64,000 bases of DNA from Kineosporiaceae bacterium (GCA_016794595.1 JAEUJN010000019.1:62001-126000), one strand, 5' to 3'. Positions 22,626-31,452 are shown, numbered from the stretch's first letter. Notes: generated from the letters alone by a model not told the origin. Program-made: numbers and translations.

Positions 22626-23885
22626 ATGACGACCTCGCCGCCCCCCGGTTGGTACCCCGACGCCACCCTTCCCGGGCACGAGCGCTGGTGGGACGGCGCC
22701 GCCTGGACCGCCAGCACCCGGCCCGAGTTCTCGGGCGAACCCGAGCTCCGGCCTCTCGCCGCTGCCGACTCCTCGGAGGCCGAGTCCCGGATCGCCGAGG
22801 CCCGGCCAGCTGCTGACGCCGGGTCGCAGCCGTGGGCCGGCCAGGACCTGCGGCCCACCGAGCAGGCGGAGCCATCCGAGCCGTCGCCCCGGTCGTGGGA
22901 GCCGCAGCCGCAGGCTCCGAGCGCCTCCGGGACCTCGCAGTGGCCGGGGCCAGCGTCCGATCCGTGGGCTGCCCCGAGCCCCGCCGCCCCTGAGCAGTCC
23001 CTGCCCGAGCGGTCCTCGGCTCCCACAGCGCCGTCGTCCGGCGCCCCGTTCGCGCCGGCACCGGAGGCGGCGGGCGCGGGCCCGGCGTCCCCGGGCAGTG
23101 GGTCGCTCTGGGCGGCGCCGGCCGGTGAACCCGGCGGGTCCCCGTGGGGTGCCCCGGCACCCGGTCCCGCCTTCGGCGCGGCCGGCTCCGAGCCGGGCCC
23201 GGCGTCGGGTTCGGCATCCGGGCCGGCGCCGGTGGCGCCCTACCCCGCGCCGTCCTCGGCACAGGGCTTCCCTCCGCCGGCCGGCACGCCGTACGCGGCC
23301 GCTCCGCCGGCCGGCTACCCCGGGTACCCGGCGTCCGGGCAGCCCGCGGGGGTGGGCTACCCGGCCGCGAGCGGGGGTCAGTGGGGCCAGTGGGGGGCTC
23401 CGTCCAACCTGGCCAATGTCTGGGCACGCCTGGGGGCCCGGATCATCGACGGGCTCGTGCTGGGCGTGCTGTTCCTGATCGTCGGCTTCCCCTTCTACAG
23501 CGGGCTGGGGCAGGACTTCCGGGATCTGATCGACGCCGCCGAGGCCGGGGTGACCGAGCCGGATGTCGGCCCGATCATCGTCTCCTTCCTCATGCTCACC
23601 CTGGTGTCCACGGTGCTCACCGCGGCGTACGAGATCGTGCTGATCGCGCTGCGGGGCGCCACCCTGGGCAAGATGGCCCTGGGATTGAAGGTCGAGCGCG
23701 AGGGCGCTCCGGCCGGGGCCGCCGGGCCGGGCTGGGGACCGTCGGTGATCCGCTGGGCGACCGCCGTCCTGCCGCAGATCGTGATCGGCTTCCTGTGGCT
23801 CATCGACCCGCTGTGGTGCCTGTGGGACCCCAAGCGACAGTGCCTGCACGACAAGGCCGCCTCCACCATCGTCGTGCATCGGTGA
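22626..23885 (+). CDS. DUF2510 + RDD membrane protein (paralogue 2, long linker)
   Basis: 419 residues. It has the same architecture as the previous gene: DUF2510 (GWYPDATLPGHERWWDGAAW), then an unusually long disordered stretch of about 220 residues rich in Pro, Ala, Ser and Gly, then RDD (from about residue 265, ARLGARIIDGLVLG; ATLGKMALGLKV; CLHDKAASTIVVHR). The shared C-terminal CLWD..RQC.HDK pattern shows paralogy. The linker may span the cell wall layer or act as an interaction tail. Stop codons of this gene and the minus-strand neighbour are 40 bases apart. Confidence 0.85.
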   Translation: MTTSPPPGWYPDATLPGHERWWDGAAWTASTRPEFSGEPELRPLAAADSSEAESRIAEARPAADAGSQPWAGQDLRPTEQAEPSEPSPRSWEPQPQAPSASGTSQWPGPASDPWAAPSPAAPEQSLPERSSAPTAPSSGAPFAPAPEAAGAGPASPGSGSLWAAPAGEPGGSPWGAPAPGPAFGAAGSEPGPASGSASGPAPVAPYPAPSSAQGFPPPAGTPYAAAPPAGYPGYPASGQPAGVGYPAASGGQWGQWGAPSNLANVWARLGARIIDGLVLGVLFLIVGFPFYSGLGQDFRDLIDAAEAGVTEPDVGPIIVSFLMLTLVSTVLTAAYEIVLIALRGATLGKMALGLKVEREGAPAGAAGPGWGPSVIRWATAVLPQIVIGFLWLIDPLWCLWDPKRQCLHDKAASTIVVHR

Positions 23886-23925
23886 GCCGGGGGCCGGTCG
23901 CCCCCGGTCCGTTGCCGCAGTCGGG

Positions 23926-24747
23926 TCAGTCGTCGGGGGCGATCAACCCGAGGCGCACCAGTTCCGCGATCGTGCCCTCGACGTCGTCCGCCTGAACGGC
24001 CACGCACAGGGTCCGCAGGCGCGCGGCGTCCGCCTCGGTCAGGGCGCGCAGGGACGCGACCACCGGTGCCGGGTCGGGTTCGGCGAGAACCCGGGCCAGG
24101 TCGGGCCGTGAGGCGCCCTCCAGGGCGGCCCGGACGGCGGCCAGCACGTTCAGCACGCCGTACCGGTGGTCGGTGGGCGCGGTCGGCGGGCTGGTCAGGG
24201 GCAACTCGGGCCCACCCAGGCGCCAGCGGAGCCGGTGGGAGACGGCGGCGTCCAGCAGGGCCGCCGCCTGGTCGGGGCCGTCGTCCAGCACCAGGGTGAG
24301 GCCTTCGGCGCCGTCCGCCGCGATCACCGACAGGGCCTCGGCCCACCCGGGGCCAGGGGCGATCTCGATCCAGGCGGGGGCGGTGAAGTCGAGGGCCGCG
24401 AGCAGCCGAGCGGTGGTCTCGGCGCGTGACACCCGGGCGCCGGGCCCCGCCTCGGGCAGCGGCAGGCGCACCCCGATCAGCTCGACCCGGTCGTCCTCGG
24501 CGATCAGGTCCCGGGCTGCGCGGACCTGATGGCGATCGCTGCCGCTGAGCAGCACCGGGCGGGCGTGGTCGGCAGCTCCCAGTTGGGCGGTGGTCTGCTC
24601 GATGGTGGCCGCGTCCAGGACCAGTGCGGCCAGGGTGTCGCCGTACCAGGCGCCGCGGTGATCGCGGTGGGCGGCCGGTGAGCCGGTGTCGTCCAGCAGG
24701 TTGTCGAGGAGCCCGGCGGCGGCCACCGGGGCGGAGCCTGACGTCAT
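23926..24747 (-). CDS. Conserved-looking protein of unknown function
   Basis: 273 residues, not recognised. It is Ala/Leu/Asp-rich with alternating strands and helices; a Rossmann-like core is suggested by ALVLDAATIEQ, WIEIAPGPGWAEALSVI and TLVLDDGPDQAAALLDAAV. There is no signal peptide or membrane helix. ATG 24747 is fixed by a TAGGGT -10 box exactly 7 nt upstream, so it is probably a genuinely expressed gene. It is divergent from icmF. The function cannot be inferred. Confidence 0.7.
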   Translation of the reverse strand: MTSGSAPVAAAGLLDNLLDDTGSPAAHRDHRGAWYGDTLAALVLDAATIEQTTAQLGAADHARPVLLSGSDRHQVRAARDLIAEDDRVELIGVRLPLPEAGPGARVSRAETTARLLAALDFTAPAWIEIAPGPGWAEALSVIAADGAEGLTLVLDDGPDQAAALLDAAVSHRLRWRLGGPELPLTSPPTAPTDHRYGVLNVLAAVRAALEGASRPDLARVLAEPDPAPVVASLRALTEADAARLRTLCVAVQADDVEGTIAELVRLGLIAPDD

Positions 24748-24753
24748 GCCCGG

Positions 24754-24759
24754 ACCCTA
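24754..24759 (-). promoter_or_regulatory. -10 box (TAGGGT, minus strand), leaderless start
   Basis: The last T is exactly 7 nt from the ATG of the minus-strand gene at 24747. Confidence 0.55.
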
Positions 24760-24786
24760 TCCCTGGCCATCTGCTCTGAAGGCCGA

Positions 24787-24792
24787 TAGTCT
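24787..24792 (+). promoter_or_regulatory. -10 box (TAGTCT) of icmF
   Basis: TAGTCT would start transcription near 24799, giving a 5' leader of about 50 nt. No -35 match is clear. Confidence 0.4.
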
Positions 24793-24849
24793 GAAGTCAA
24801 AGTATTTCCGCCGCACTCGCGGTCGAGACGACAGCTCGAGGGGGCCGGG

Positions 24850-27800
24850 ATGGCCGGACTGCACGTGCCGAAGTACCCGATCCGGGTCGTGACCGCGGCC
24901 GGACTGTTCGACGGTCACGACGCCGCGATCAACGTGATGCGCCGGATCATGCAGGCCCAGGGCTGCGAGGTGATCCACCTGGGGCACGACCGGTCGGTGG
25001 CCGAGGTGGTCGACGCGGCCATCTGCGAGGACGTCCAGGCCGTGGCCGTGAGCTCCTACCAGGGTGGGCACGTCGAGTACTTCGGCTATCTGGTCGACTC
25101 CCTGCGTGAACGGGGGGCCGGTCACGTGCGCATCTACGGCGGGGGCGGCGGGGTGATCGTCCCGGAGGAGATCGCCCTGCTGGCCGAGCGCGGGGTGAGG
25201 ATCTTCTCCCCGGCCGACGGCCAGCGGCTGGGCCTGCCCGGCATGATCAATGTGATCGTCCGCGAGTGCGATGTCGACCTGTGCGACCTGCCGGCCGCCG
25301 CCGGTCCGGACGGTGCCCTGGCCCGCACCATCACCCGGATCGAGGCCGGCCGCCCCGAGGTGCCGCTCGCGCCGGGCGCCGCCGGTCGCAGGGTGCCGGT
25401 GCTCGGCATCACCGGGACGGGTGGGTCGGGCAAGAGCAGCCTGACGGATGAGCTGGTCCGCCGGCTGCGCACCGACTACGACGATGCCCTGAGGGTGGTC
25501 GTGCTGGCGGTCGACCCGACCCGGCGCCGCGGGGGAGGGGCCCTGCTGGGTGACCGGATCCGGATGACCTCGCTGGCCCCGGGCCGCACGTTCTTCCGCT
25601 CGCTGGCCACCCGCGGGGCGCCCACCGAACTGCCCGAGCGGCTGGCGGAGGTGATCGCGGCCGCGCGGTCCGCGGCCGATCTGGTGATCGTCGAGACCCC
25701 GGGCATCGGCCAGGGGGACAGCGCCATCGCCGAGCTCGCCGACGTCTCGCTGTACGTGATGACGCCCGAGTTCGGCGCCGCGTCCCAGCTGGAGAAGATC
25801 GAGATGCTGGACGTCGCCGACGTGGTGGCCGTCAACAAGGTCGAACGGGTGGCGGGCCGCAGCGGTGAGGACGCCCGGCGCGACGTCGCCCGCCAGCTGC
25901 TGCGCAACCGCGAGGCGTTCGGCCGGGACTGGCAGGACCTGCCGGTGTTCGGCACCAGCGCCGCGCGGTTCGCCGATGACGGGGTGAGTGCGCTCTACCG
26001 CTTCCTGCGGGATACCTTGATCGACAAGGGATTACGCCCCTCCCCCGGCAGGCTGCCGTTACCTCCGCAGGAGCTGCGGCAGTCCACCGGGCTGCGCGGC
26101 GTCGTCCCGCCGCACCGGGTGCGCTACCTGGCCGAGGTGGCCGAGGCCGTCCGCGCTCACCACGTCCGCACCGCGAGCCTGGCCGAGGCAGCTCGCCGCC
26201 GGCAGCACCTGGCCACCGCCGTCCGCGAGTTGGACGCCGCGGGTGCCGACAGCGGTGCCGCCGCCGCCCTGGCCGCCCGGGCCGAGGCCGAGCTGGACGC
26301 GGACAGCCTGAGAGCGCTCGACACCTGGCCAGCCGTGGTCGAGAGCTACCGGGGTCAGGAGCTGGTCTACGCCGTCCGCGGCCGCGAGGTGCGCACCCCG
26401 CTGCGCCGGACCACGCTGTCCCAGACCTCGATCCCTCGGGTCGCCCTGCCCCGGACCGGGGATCACGGTGAGCTGATCACGTACTGGCGCAGCGAGAACC
26501 TGCCCGGACACTTCCCCTACACCGCCGGGGTGTTCCCGCTGAAGCGGGACGCCGAGCAGCCCACCCGGATGTTCGCCGGGGAGGGGGACGCGTTCCGGAC
26601 CAACCGCCGTTTCCACCTGCTCTCGGCCGGTCAGAAGGCCACCCGGTTGTCGACCGCCTTCGACTCGGTCACCTTGTACGGGCGCGATCCCGACCTGCGC
26701 CCGGACATCCACGGCAAGGTCGGCACCTCCGGGGTCTCGATCGCCACGGTCGATGACATGCGTGAGCTGTACCGCGGTTTCGACCTCTGCTCGCCGACCA
26801 CCTCGGTCTCGATGACCATCAACGGCCCGGCGCCGACCGTGCTGGCGATGTTCTTCACCGCGGCGATCGAGGACGCCGTCGAGCGGTTCGCCGCCGAGCA
26901 CGGGCGCGAGCCCGACGAGGCCGAGCGCCGGGACATCCGGGGGCGCACGCTGTCCACGGTCCGCGGCACGGTGCAGGCCGACATCCTCAAGGAGGACCAG
27001 GGACAGAACACCTGCATCTTCTCCACCGAGTTCGCCCTGCGGTGCATGGCCGACATGCAGGAGTTCTTCGTGGCCAACGCGATCCGCAACTTCTACTCGG
27101 TCTCGGTGAGCGGCTATCACATCGCCGAGGCCGGGGCGAACCCGATCAGCCAGCTGGCCTTCACGCTGGCCAACGGCTTCACCTACGTCGAGAGTTACCT
27201 GGCCCGCGGGATGGCGATCGACGAGTTCGCGCCCAACCTGTCCTTCTTCTTCAGCAACGGCATGGACGCCGAGTACACGGTGCTGGGCCGGGTGGCGCGA
27301 CGCATCTGGGCGATCGCGATGCGGGAGCGGTACGGGGCCGACGAGCGGTCGCAGAAGCTCAAGTACCACGTGCAGACCTCGGGCCGCTCCCTGCATGCGC
27401 AGGAGATGGACTTCAACGACATCCGCACCACGCTGCAAGCCCTGTGCGCGATCTACGACAACGCGAACTCGTTGCACACCAACGCCTTTGACGAGGCCGT
27501 CACCACCCCGAGCGAGCACTCGGTGCGCCGTGCCCTGGCCATTCAGATGATCATCGACGCAGAGTGGGGGCTGGCCGGCTGCGAGAACCCGCTCCAAGGC
27601 TCCTACGTGGTCTCGGAGCTGACCGACCTGGTCGAGGAGGCGGTCCTGCGCGAGTTCGAGCGGTTGGCCGAACGCGGCGGGGTGCTGGGCGCGATGGAGA
27701 CCGGCTACCAGCGTGGCCGGATCCAGGACGAGTCGCTGCTCTACGAGCAGCGCAAGCACGACGGGTCGTTGCCGATCATCGGGGTCAACACCTTTTTGGA

Positions 27801-28071
27801 TCCCCGCGCCGAGACCGGCTCCGACGTCTCCGCAGGGCTCGAGCTGGCCCGGGGGACCGACCGGGAGCGGGCCTCCCAGCTCGCCCGCCTGGCCGACTTC
27901 CACGCCCGGCACCGGGAGGAGGCCCCCGGTGCGCTCGCCCGGTTGAAGCGGGTGGCCGCCGAGGGCGGGAACGTCTTCGCCGAGCTGATGCACACCGTGC
28001 GGGTGTGTTCCCTGGGCCAGATCACCCAGGCGTTCTTCGAGGTCGGCGGCGCCTACCGCCGGACGGTCTGA
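24850..28071 (+). CDS. icmF: Fused isobutyryl-CoA mutase family protein IcmF
   Basis: 1073 residues in the full IcmF order. A B12-binding domain (1-145) has the DxH motif FDGHDAA with cobalt-ligand H23. A MeaB-like G-protein chaperone (about 165-410) has P-loop GTGGSGKSS and NKVE. The acyl-CoA mutase barrel follows (about 530-1073; ITYWRSENLPGHFPYTAGVFP, VSVSGYHIAEAGANP). It rearranges isobutyryl-CoA and n-butyryl-CoA, or related branched acyl-CoAs, using adenosylcobalamin; the G domain handles cofactor loading. All domains look intact. A MarR regulator starts 2 bases after its stop and may control it. Confidence 0.95.
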   Translation: MAGLHVPKYPIRVVTAAGLFDGHDAAINVMRRIMQAQGCEVIHLGHDRSVAEVVDAAICEDVQAVAVSSYQGGHVEYFGYLVDSLRERGAGHVRIYGGGGGVIVPEEIALLAERGVRIFSPADGQRLGLPGMINVIVRECDVDLCDLPAAAGPDGALARTITRIEAGRPEVPLAPGAAGRRVPVLGITGTGGSGKSSLTDELVRRLRTDYDDALRVVVLAVDPTRRRGGGALLGDRIRMTSLAPGRTFFRSLATRGAPTELPERLAEVIAAARSAADLVIVETPGIGQGDSAIAELADVSLYVMTPEFGAASQLEKIEMLDVADVVAVNKVERVAGRSGEDARRDVARQLLRNREAFGRDWQDLPVFGTSAARFADDGVSALYRFLRDTLIDKGLRPSPGRLPLPPQELRQSTGLRGVVPPHRVRYLAEVAEAVRAHHVRTASLAEAARRRQHLATAVRELDAAGADSGAAAALAARAEAELDADSLRALDTWPAVVESYRGQELVYAVRGREVRTPLRRTTLSQTSIPRVALPRTGDHGELITYWRSENLPGHFPYTAGVFPLKRDAEQPTRMFAGEGDAFRTNRRFHLLSAGQKATRLSTAFDSVTLYGRDPDLRPDIHGKVGTSGVSIATVDDMRELYRGFDLCSPTTSVSMTINGPAPTVLAMFFTAAIEDAVERFAAEHGREPDEAERRDIRGRTLSTVRGTVQADILKEDQGQNTCIFSTEFALRCMADMQEFFVANAIRNFYSVSVSGYHIAEAGANPISQLAFTLANGFTYVESYLARGMAIDEFAPNLSFFFSNGMDAEYTVLGRVARRIWAIAMRERYGADERSQKLKYHVQTSGRSLHAQEMDFNDIRTTLQALCAIYDNANSLHTNAFDEAVTTPSEHSVRRALAIQMIIDAEWGLAGCENPLQGSYVVSELTDLVEEAVLREFERLAERGGVLGAMETGYQRGRIQDESLLYEQRKHDGSLPIIGVNTFLDPRAETGSDVSAGLELARGTDRERASQLARLADFHARHREEAPGALARLKRVAAEGGNVFAELMHTVRVCSLGQITQAFFEVGGAYRRTV

Positions 28072-28073
28072 GG

Positions 28074-28592
28074 ATGGCCGGTGCGCGCGCCAGGCCGCTG
28101 CCGTTCGACCCCGTGGCCGAGGCCCGCGGCCACTGGGAACGCGCCGGGTGGGCGGAGGCCGCGCCGGGGATGGCCGCCGTCACCTCGATCATGCGCGCTC
28201 AGCAGGTGCTGCTGGCCAGGATCGAGGAGGTGCTGCGCCCGCACGGGCTGAGCTTCGCGCGGTACGAGGTGCTGATGCTGCTGTCGTTCAGCCGCACCGG
28301 CGCCCTGCCTCTGGCGCGCCTGGGCGAGCGGCTGCAGGTGCACCCGGCGAGCGTGACCAACCTGGTCGACCGGCTCACCGCCGCCGGCCTGGTGAGCCGG
28401 GTGGCACACCCCAGCGATCGCCGGGCCACCCTGGCCGAGTTGACCGAGGCGGGCAGGTCCCTGGCCCTGGCGGCCACGGCGGACCTGAACGCCACGGTGT
28501 TCGCCGCGCCCGGCCTGACCCCGGACGGCGTCCAGCGACTGGTCGAGGTGCTCACCGAGCTGCGCCGCGACGCCGGCGACTTCACCCCGTGA
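28074..28592 (+). CDS. MarR-family transcriptional regulator
   Basis: 172 residues. A winged-helix core (about 60-125): GLSFARYEVLMLLSFS, ARLGERLQVHPASVTNLVDRL (recognition helix) and GLVSRVAHPSDRRA (wing). ATG 28074 lies 2 bases after icmF, so the two are probably co-transcribed; the regulator may respond to an acyl-CoA or aromatic effector, which is inference. Its stop codon TGA (28590-28592) lies inside palindromic junction element copy 3. Confidence 0.9.
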   Translation: MAGARARPLPFDPVAEARGHWERAGWAEAAPGMAAVTSIMRAQQVLLARIEEVLRPHGLSFARYEVLMLLSFSRTGALPLARLGERLQVHPASVTNLVDRLTAAGLVSRVAHPSDRRATLAELTEAGRSLALAATADLNATVFAAPGLTPDGVQRLVEVLTELRRDAGDFTP

Positions 28593-28632
28593 TCATGCAC
28601 TTTTGGTCATTCGAAAGTGCATGATCACGGGG
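28585..28632. repeat. Palindromic junction element, copy 3
   Basis: Perfect 19-bp arms CCCCGTGATCATGCACTTT, with a further T-G and G-C pairing near the loop. The element contains the TGA stop codons of both convergent genes: MarR at 28590-28592, and pncA on the minus strand at 28625-28627. Confidence 0.85.
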
Positions 28633-29242
28633 GGTCGAGCAGGACCGGGTGACCGGTCAGGGTGACGCCGGCCCGGCGGAGGTGGTCGAGGGCGGCAAGG
28701 GTCGTGGCCCGGGCCACCCCGGCGGTGAGGTCGAGCAGGACGTGGGTGGCCAGCCCGGCCGCCGCGGCGTCCAGGGCCGTGGCCCGCACGCAGTGATCGG
28801 TGGTGATCCCGACCACGTCGACACTGTCCACCTCGCGCTCGCGCAGCCAGCCGGCCAGCCCCACCCGCTCGCCGTCCTCGGTGTCGGTGGCCCCCTCGAA
28901 CCCCGAGTAGGCCGCCGCGTGCTCGCCCTTGGTGAACCAGGCGTCGATCAATCCGGCGGCGATCACCTCCCCCAGTGCGGGATGGCTCGCCGCGCCGTGC
29001 GACCCCGCGACGCAGTGCACCGGCCAGGTGTCGACGAAGTCCGGACCCGGGGGAGTGGCGGCGAAGTGCCCGCCCGGGTCGACGTGCCAGTCCTGGGTCG
29101 CGGCGACCGCGGTGTACTCGCCGCGGCGCTCGCCGACGAAGGCGGCGATCTGTTCGGCCACCCCGGCGCCACCGGCGACGGCCAGGGAGCCGCCCTCACA
29201 GAAGTCGTTCTGCACGTCGACGATGATCAGTGCGCGGGTCAT
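28625..29242 (-). CDS. pncA: Nicotinamidase
   Basis: 205 residues of the isochorismatase-like fold. LIIVDVQNDFCEGGSL carries the catalytic Asp and a metal-binding context; ATQDWHVDPGGHF supplies Asp and His metal ligands; GITTDHCVRATALDA has the nucleophile Cys. It converts nicotinamide to nicotinate for NAD salvage; the next upstream gene, pncB, uses nicotinate. ATG 29242 has GGAGGAGAGG upstream. A 210-base spacer with a perfect palindrome and a tandem repeat separates it from pncB, so it may have its own promoter. Confidence 0.93.
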   Translation of the reverse strand: MTRALIIVDVQNDFCEGGSLAVAGGAGVAEQIAAFVGERRGEYTAVAATQDWHVDPGGHFAATPPGPDFVDTWPVHCVAGSHGAASHPALGEVIAAGLIDAWFTKGEHAAAYSGFEGATDTEDGERVGLAGWLREREVDSVDVVGITTDHCVRATALDAAAAGLATHVLLDLTAGVARATTLAALDHLRRAGVTLTGHPVLLDPP

Positions 29243-29314
29243 GGCCTCTCCTCCGTGCTCGTGGCCTCGAACCAGTCTCCCGCGGGGACCCGGGCAGGTC
29301 TCCTCCCGCGACAC

Positions 29315-29346
29315 TGTGCGCTGCTCCACCTGTGGAGCAGCGCACA
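29315..29346. repeat. Perfect 32-bp palindrome between pncB and pncA
   Basis: Arms TGTGCGCTGCTCCAC and GTGGAGCAGCGCACA (15 bp, no mismatch) around CT. It is downstream of pncB and 73 bases upstream of the pncA start. It may be a pncB terminator or an operator of pncA. Confidence 0.8.
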
Positions 29347-29356
29347 CGCTGACGGA

Positions 29357-29419
29357 TGACACCCCCTGGGTTCCCCGGATGGCACCGGTGACACCCCCGG
29401 GTTCCCTGGATGGCACCGG
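29357..29419. repeat. Tandem direct repeat of about 31 bp, two units
   Basis: Both units begin TGACACCCCC, continue GGGTTCC and end GGATGGCACCGG (29357-29388 and 29389-29419), with one indel and one change. The repeat is non-coding, just downstream of pncB. Confidence 0.8.
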
Positions 29420-29452
29420 CCGCCGCCGACCGTCCGGGACTCGCAGGCAGCG

Positions 29453-30742
29453 TCACCCCTCGAGAAGGGTCGGGATCGCCGGCTCGCCCCGGGAGAGCTG
29501 CCGGGCGGTGGCGGGCAGTTCGGCCAGGGACGCCGCGTGCCGCTCCCGGGCGACCGCCAGCGGTTCGAGGCCGACCGGCTCGCCCCGGGTGATCAACGGG
29601 ATCAGCAGCGGGCGGTCGGGGCCGTCGTCCGGGGTGTCGGCCGGCGGGTGACCCACGCCGATCACCTCGGCCGTGGCCACCGCTGCGACCCGGCGGCGCA
29701 TCGCCCACTTCCGGCCGGCGATGCTGGTCTTGTCCAGACTGCGCTTGGCCACGCCGACCAACTCCCCGCCCGCGCCCTCGCGGGCGACCAGCTTGTAGAC
29801 CAGCCCAGCGGTGGGCGCACCCGATCCGGTCACCAGTGACGTGCCCACGCCGTAGGAGTCGACCGGGGCCGCGGCCAGGGCGGCGATCGCGTGCTCGTCC
29901 AGATCGCTGGTCACCACGATCCGCGTGCCGTGGGCCCCGAGGGCGTCCAGTTGAGCACGCACCGCGATGGCCTGGTCGAGCAGGTCGCCCGAGTCCAGCC
30001 GGACGGCGCCGAGTTCGGGACCGGCCACCTCGACTGCGGTGCGTACCCCCTGCTCGACGTCGTAGGTGTCCACCAGCAGCGTGGTGCCCGGGCCGAGCAC
30101 CGCCACCTGGGCGGTGAAGGCCGCCCGCTCGTCGTCGTGCACAAGCGTGAACGCGTGCGCGGCGGTGCCGATCGTGGGGATGGCGTAGCGGCGTCCGGCG
30201 TCGAGGTTGGACGTTCCCGCGAACCCGGCCAGGTAGGCGGCTCGCGCTGCCGCCACCGCGGCGTGCTCGTGGGTGCGGCGCGAGCCCATCTCCAGGCAGG
30301 GGCGGCCCTGGGCAGCGATCACCATCCGGCTCGCGGCTGCGGCGATGGCGCAGTCGTGATTGAGGATCGAGAGCACCAGCGTCTCCAGCACGACCGCCTG
30401 GGCGAAGTCGGCCTCGACCACCAGGATCGGCGAGCCGGGCAGGAAGACCTCGCCCTCGCCGTAGCCGGTGACCTCACCGCTGAACCGGTAGGCGGCCAGC
30501 CAGTCCAGCGTCGCACCGTCGACCACCGAGGACAGTGCAGCGAGCTCGACGTCCCCGAACCGGAACTCCCCGATGGCCTCGAGCAGCCGCCCGGTGCCGG
30601 CGACCACCCCGAACCGACGTCCCTGGGGCAGGCGACGGGCGAACACCTCGAACACGCACCGCCGGCCGGCTGCACCGCTGCGCAGCGCTGCCTCGACCAT
30701 GGTCAGCTCGTACCGGTCGGTCAGCAGGGCCGTACTGGTCAT
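29453..30742 (-). CDS. pncB: Nicotinate phosphoribosyltransferase
   Basis: 429 residues. LLTDRYELTMVEAAL at the N-terminus, RRTHEHAAVAAARAAYLAGF with the catalytic-region His, TIGTAAHAFTLVH, LLVDTYDV and VRLDSGDLLDQA are NAPRTase signatures. It joins nicotinate to PRPP to form nicotinate mononucleotide, downstream of PncA. ATG 30742 is fixed by a TACCGT -10 box exactly 7 nt upstream, inside the last codons of the tetR gene. It therefore has its own promoter although tetR ends only 4 bases before it. Confidence 0.95.
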   Translation of the reverse strand: MTSTALLTDRYELTMVEAALRSGAAGRRCVFEVFARRLPQGRRFGVVAGTGRLLEAIGEFRFGDVELAALSSVVDGATLDWLAAYRFSGEVTGYGEGEVFLPGSPILVVEADFAQAVVLETLVLSILNHDCAIAAAASRMVIAAQGRPCLEMGSRRTHEHAAVAAARAAYLAGFAGTSNLDAGRRYAIPTIGTAAHAFTLVHDDERAAFTAQVAVLGPGTTLLVDTYDVEQGVRTAVEVAGPELGAVRLDSGDLLDQAIAVRAQLDALGAHGTRIVVTSDLDEHAIAALAAAPVDSYGVGTSLVTGSGAPTAGLVYKLVAREGAGGELVGVAKRSLDKTSIAGRKWAMRRRVAAVATAEVIGVGHPPADTPDDGPDRPLLIPLITRGEPVGLEPLAVARERHAASLAELPATARQLSRGEPAIPTLLEG

Positions 30743-30746
30743 CCGA

Positions 30747-31397
30747 TCACGGTATCGACGCCTGGCCCGGCTGCCTTGGCCCTGCGCCCGAGCTCCGGCC
30801 GGCTGTGGCCGGTGCCTGCAGGCCTCCGACGATCCAGGTGAGCAGCATGCCCCTGACCTCCTCGGACATCTCCCCACCGAGCGGGGAGCCCGTTGCCCCT
30901 CCGGCCAGCGCCCCGACCGCGGCGAGTACGGCGTCGTGGCGCAGCATGAGTTCGTCGCGGTCCAGGTGCGGCACCGCGGCGGCGAGGCGTTCGATCAGAT
31001 GGGTGTCCACGACATCGCGGATGGACTCGAGATTCGCCAGGAGTCCCGGCGCCCGCTCGGCCATCCCGCGCTGGATCAGTGCCCAGAGCCGCGCTTCGCG
31101 GTCGTCGCGCTCGCCGGTGCCGAGTGCGGGCGCCAGCCACACCCGTACCAGGTCCGCGAGCGGTACCCCCGAGGGGACGTCGTCCAGCCGGCGGCGCTGC
31201 ACCTCGACCACCTCGCGCAGCGCCTCGCCGTAGACCAGGGCGAGCAGGGCGTCCTTGGACCCGAAGTGGTAGCTCACGGCCGCCACGTTCGCGTCGGCGC
31301 GCTCGGTGATGTCCCGCAGGGTGGTCGCCGCCTGCCCCTGCGCGAGCAGCAGGTCCTCGGCGGCGGCACGCAGGCGTTCGACCGTGGACGGCGACAT
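30747..31397 (-). CDS. TetR-family repressor
   Basis: 216 residues. The N-terminal HTH (residues 5-50) reads TTLRDITERADANVAAVSYHFGSKDALLA; the C-terminal ligand domain includes LWALIQRGMAERAPGLLANL. It is divergent from the MMPL exporter with an inverted-repeat operator between the two starts, so it probably represses both. The last 25 residues (from GLQAPATAGRSSG) look like run-through sequence and contain the pncB -10 box. This suggests the original stop was lost when the cassette joined this site. Confidence 0.9.
   Translation of the reverse strand: MSPSTVERLRAAAEDLLLAQGQAATTLRDITERADANVAAVSYHFGSKDALLALVYGEALREVVEVQRRRLDDVPSGVPLADLVRVWLAPALGTGERDDREARLWALIQRGMAERAPGLLANLESIRDVVDTHLIERLAAAVPHLDRDELMLRHDAVLAAVGALAGGATGSPLGGEMSEEVRGMLLTWIVGGLQAPATAGRSSGAGPRQPGQASIP
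30749..30754 (-). promoter_or_regulatory. -10 box (TACCGT, minus strand) of pncB, leaderless
   Basis: The box is exactly 7 nt from the pncB ATG and lies within the final codons of tetR. Confidence 0.55.
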
Positions 31398-31427
31398 GCG
31401 GCAATCATGCCAGTCCTTGCGACCGAT

Positions 31428-31452
31428 TGAAACAATTGATTGAATCGTTTGA
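31428..31452. promoter_or_regulatory. Inverted-repeat operator between tetR and the MMPL gene
   Basis: TGAAACAAT and ATCGTTTGA (7 of 9 paired) flank a 7-nt centre in a locally AT-rich intergenic region; ATTGA occurs four times across it. A TTGCGA/TTGAAT promoter pair (16-nt spacing, 31418-31445) for the MMPL gene overlaps the site. Confidence 0.55.
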
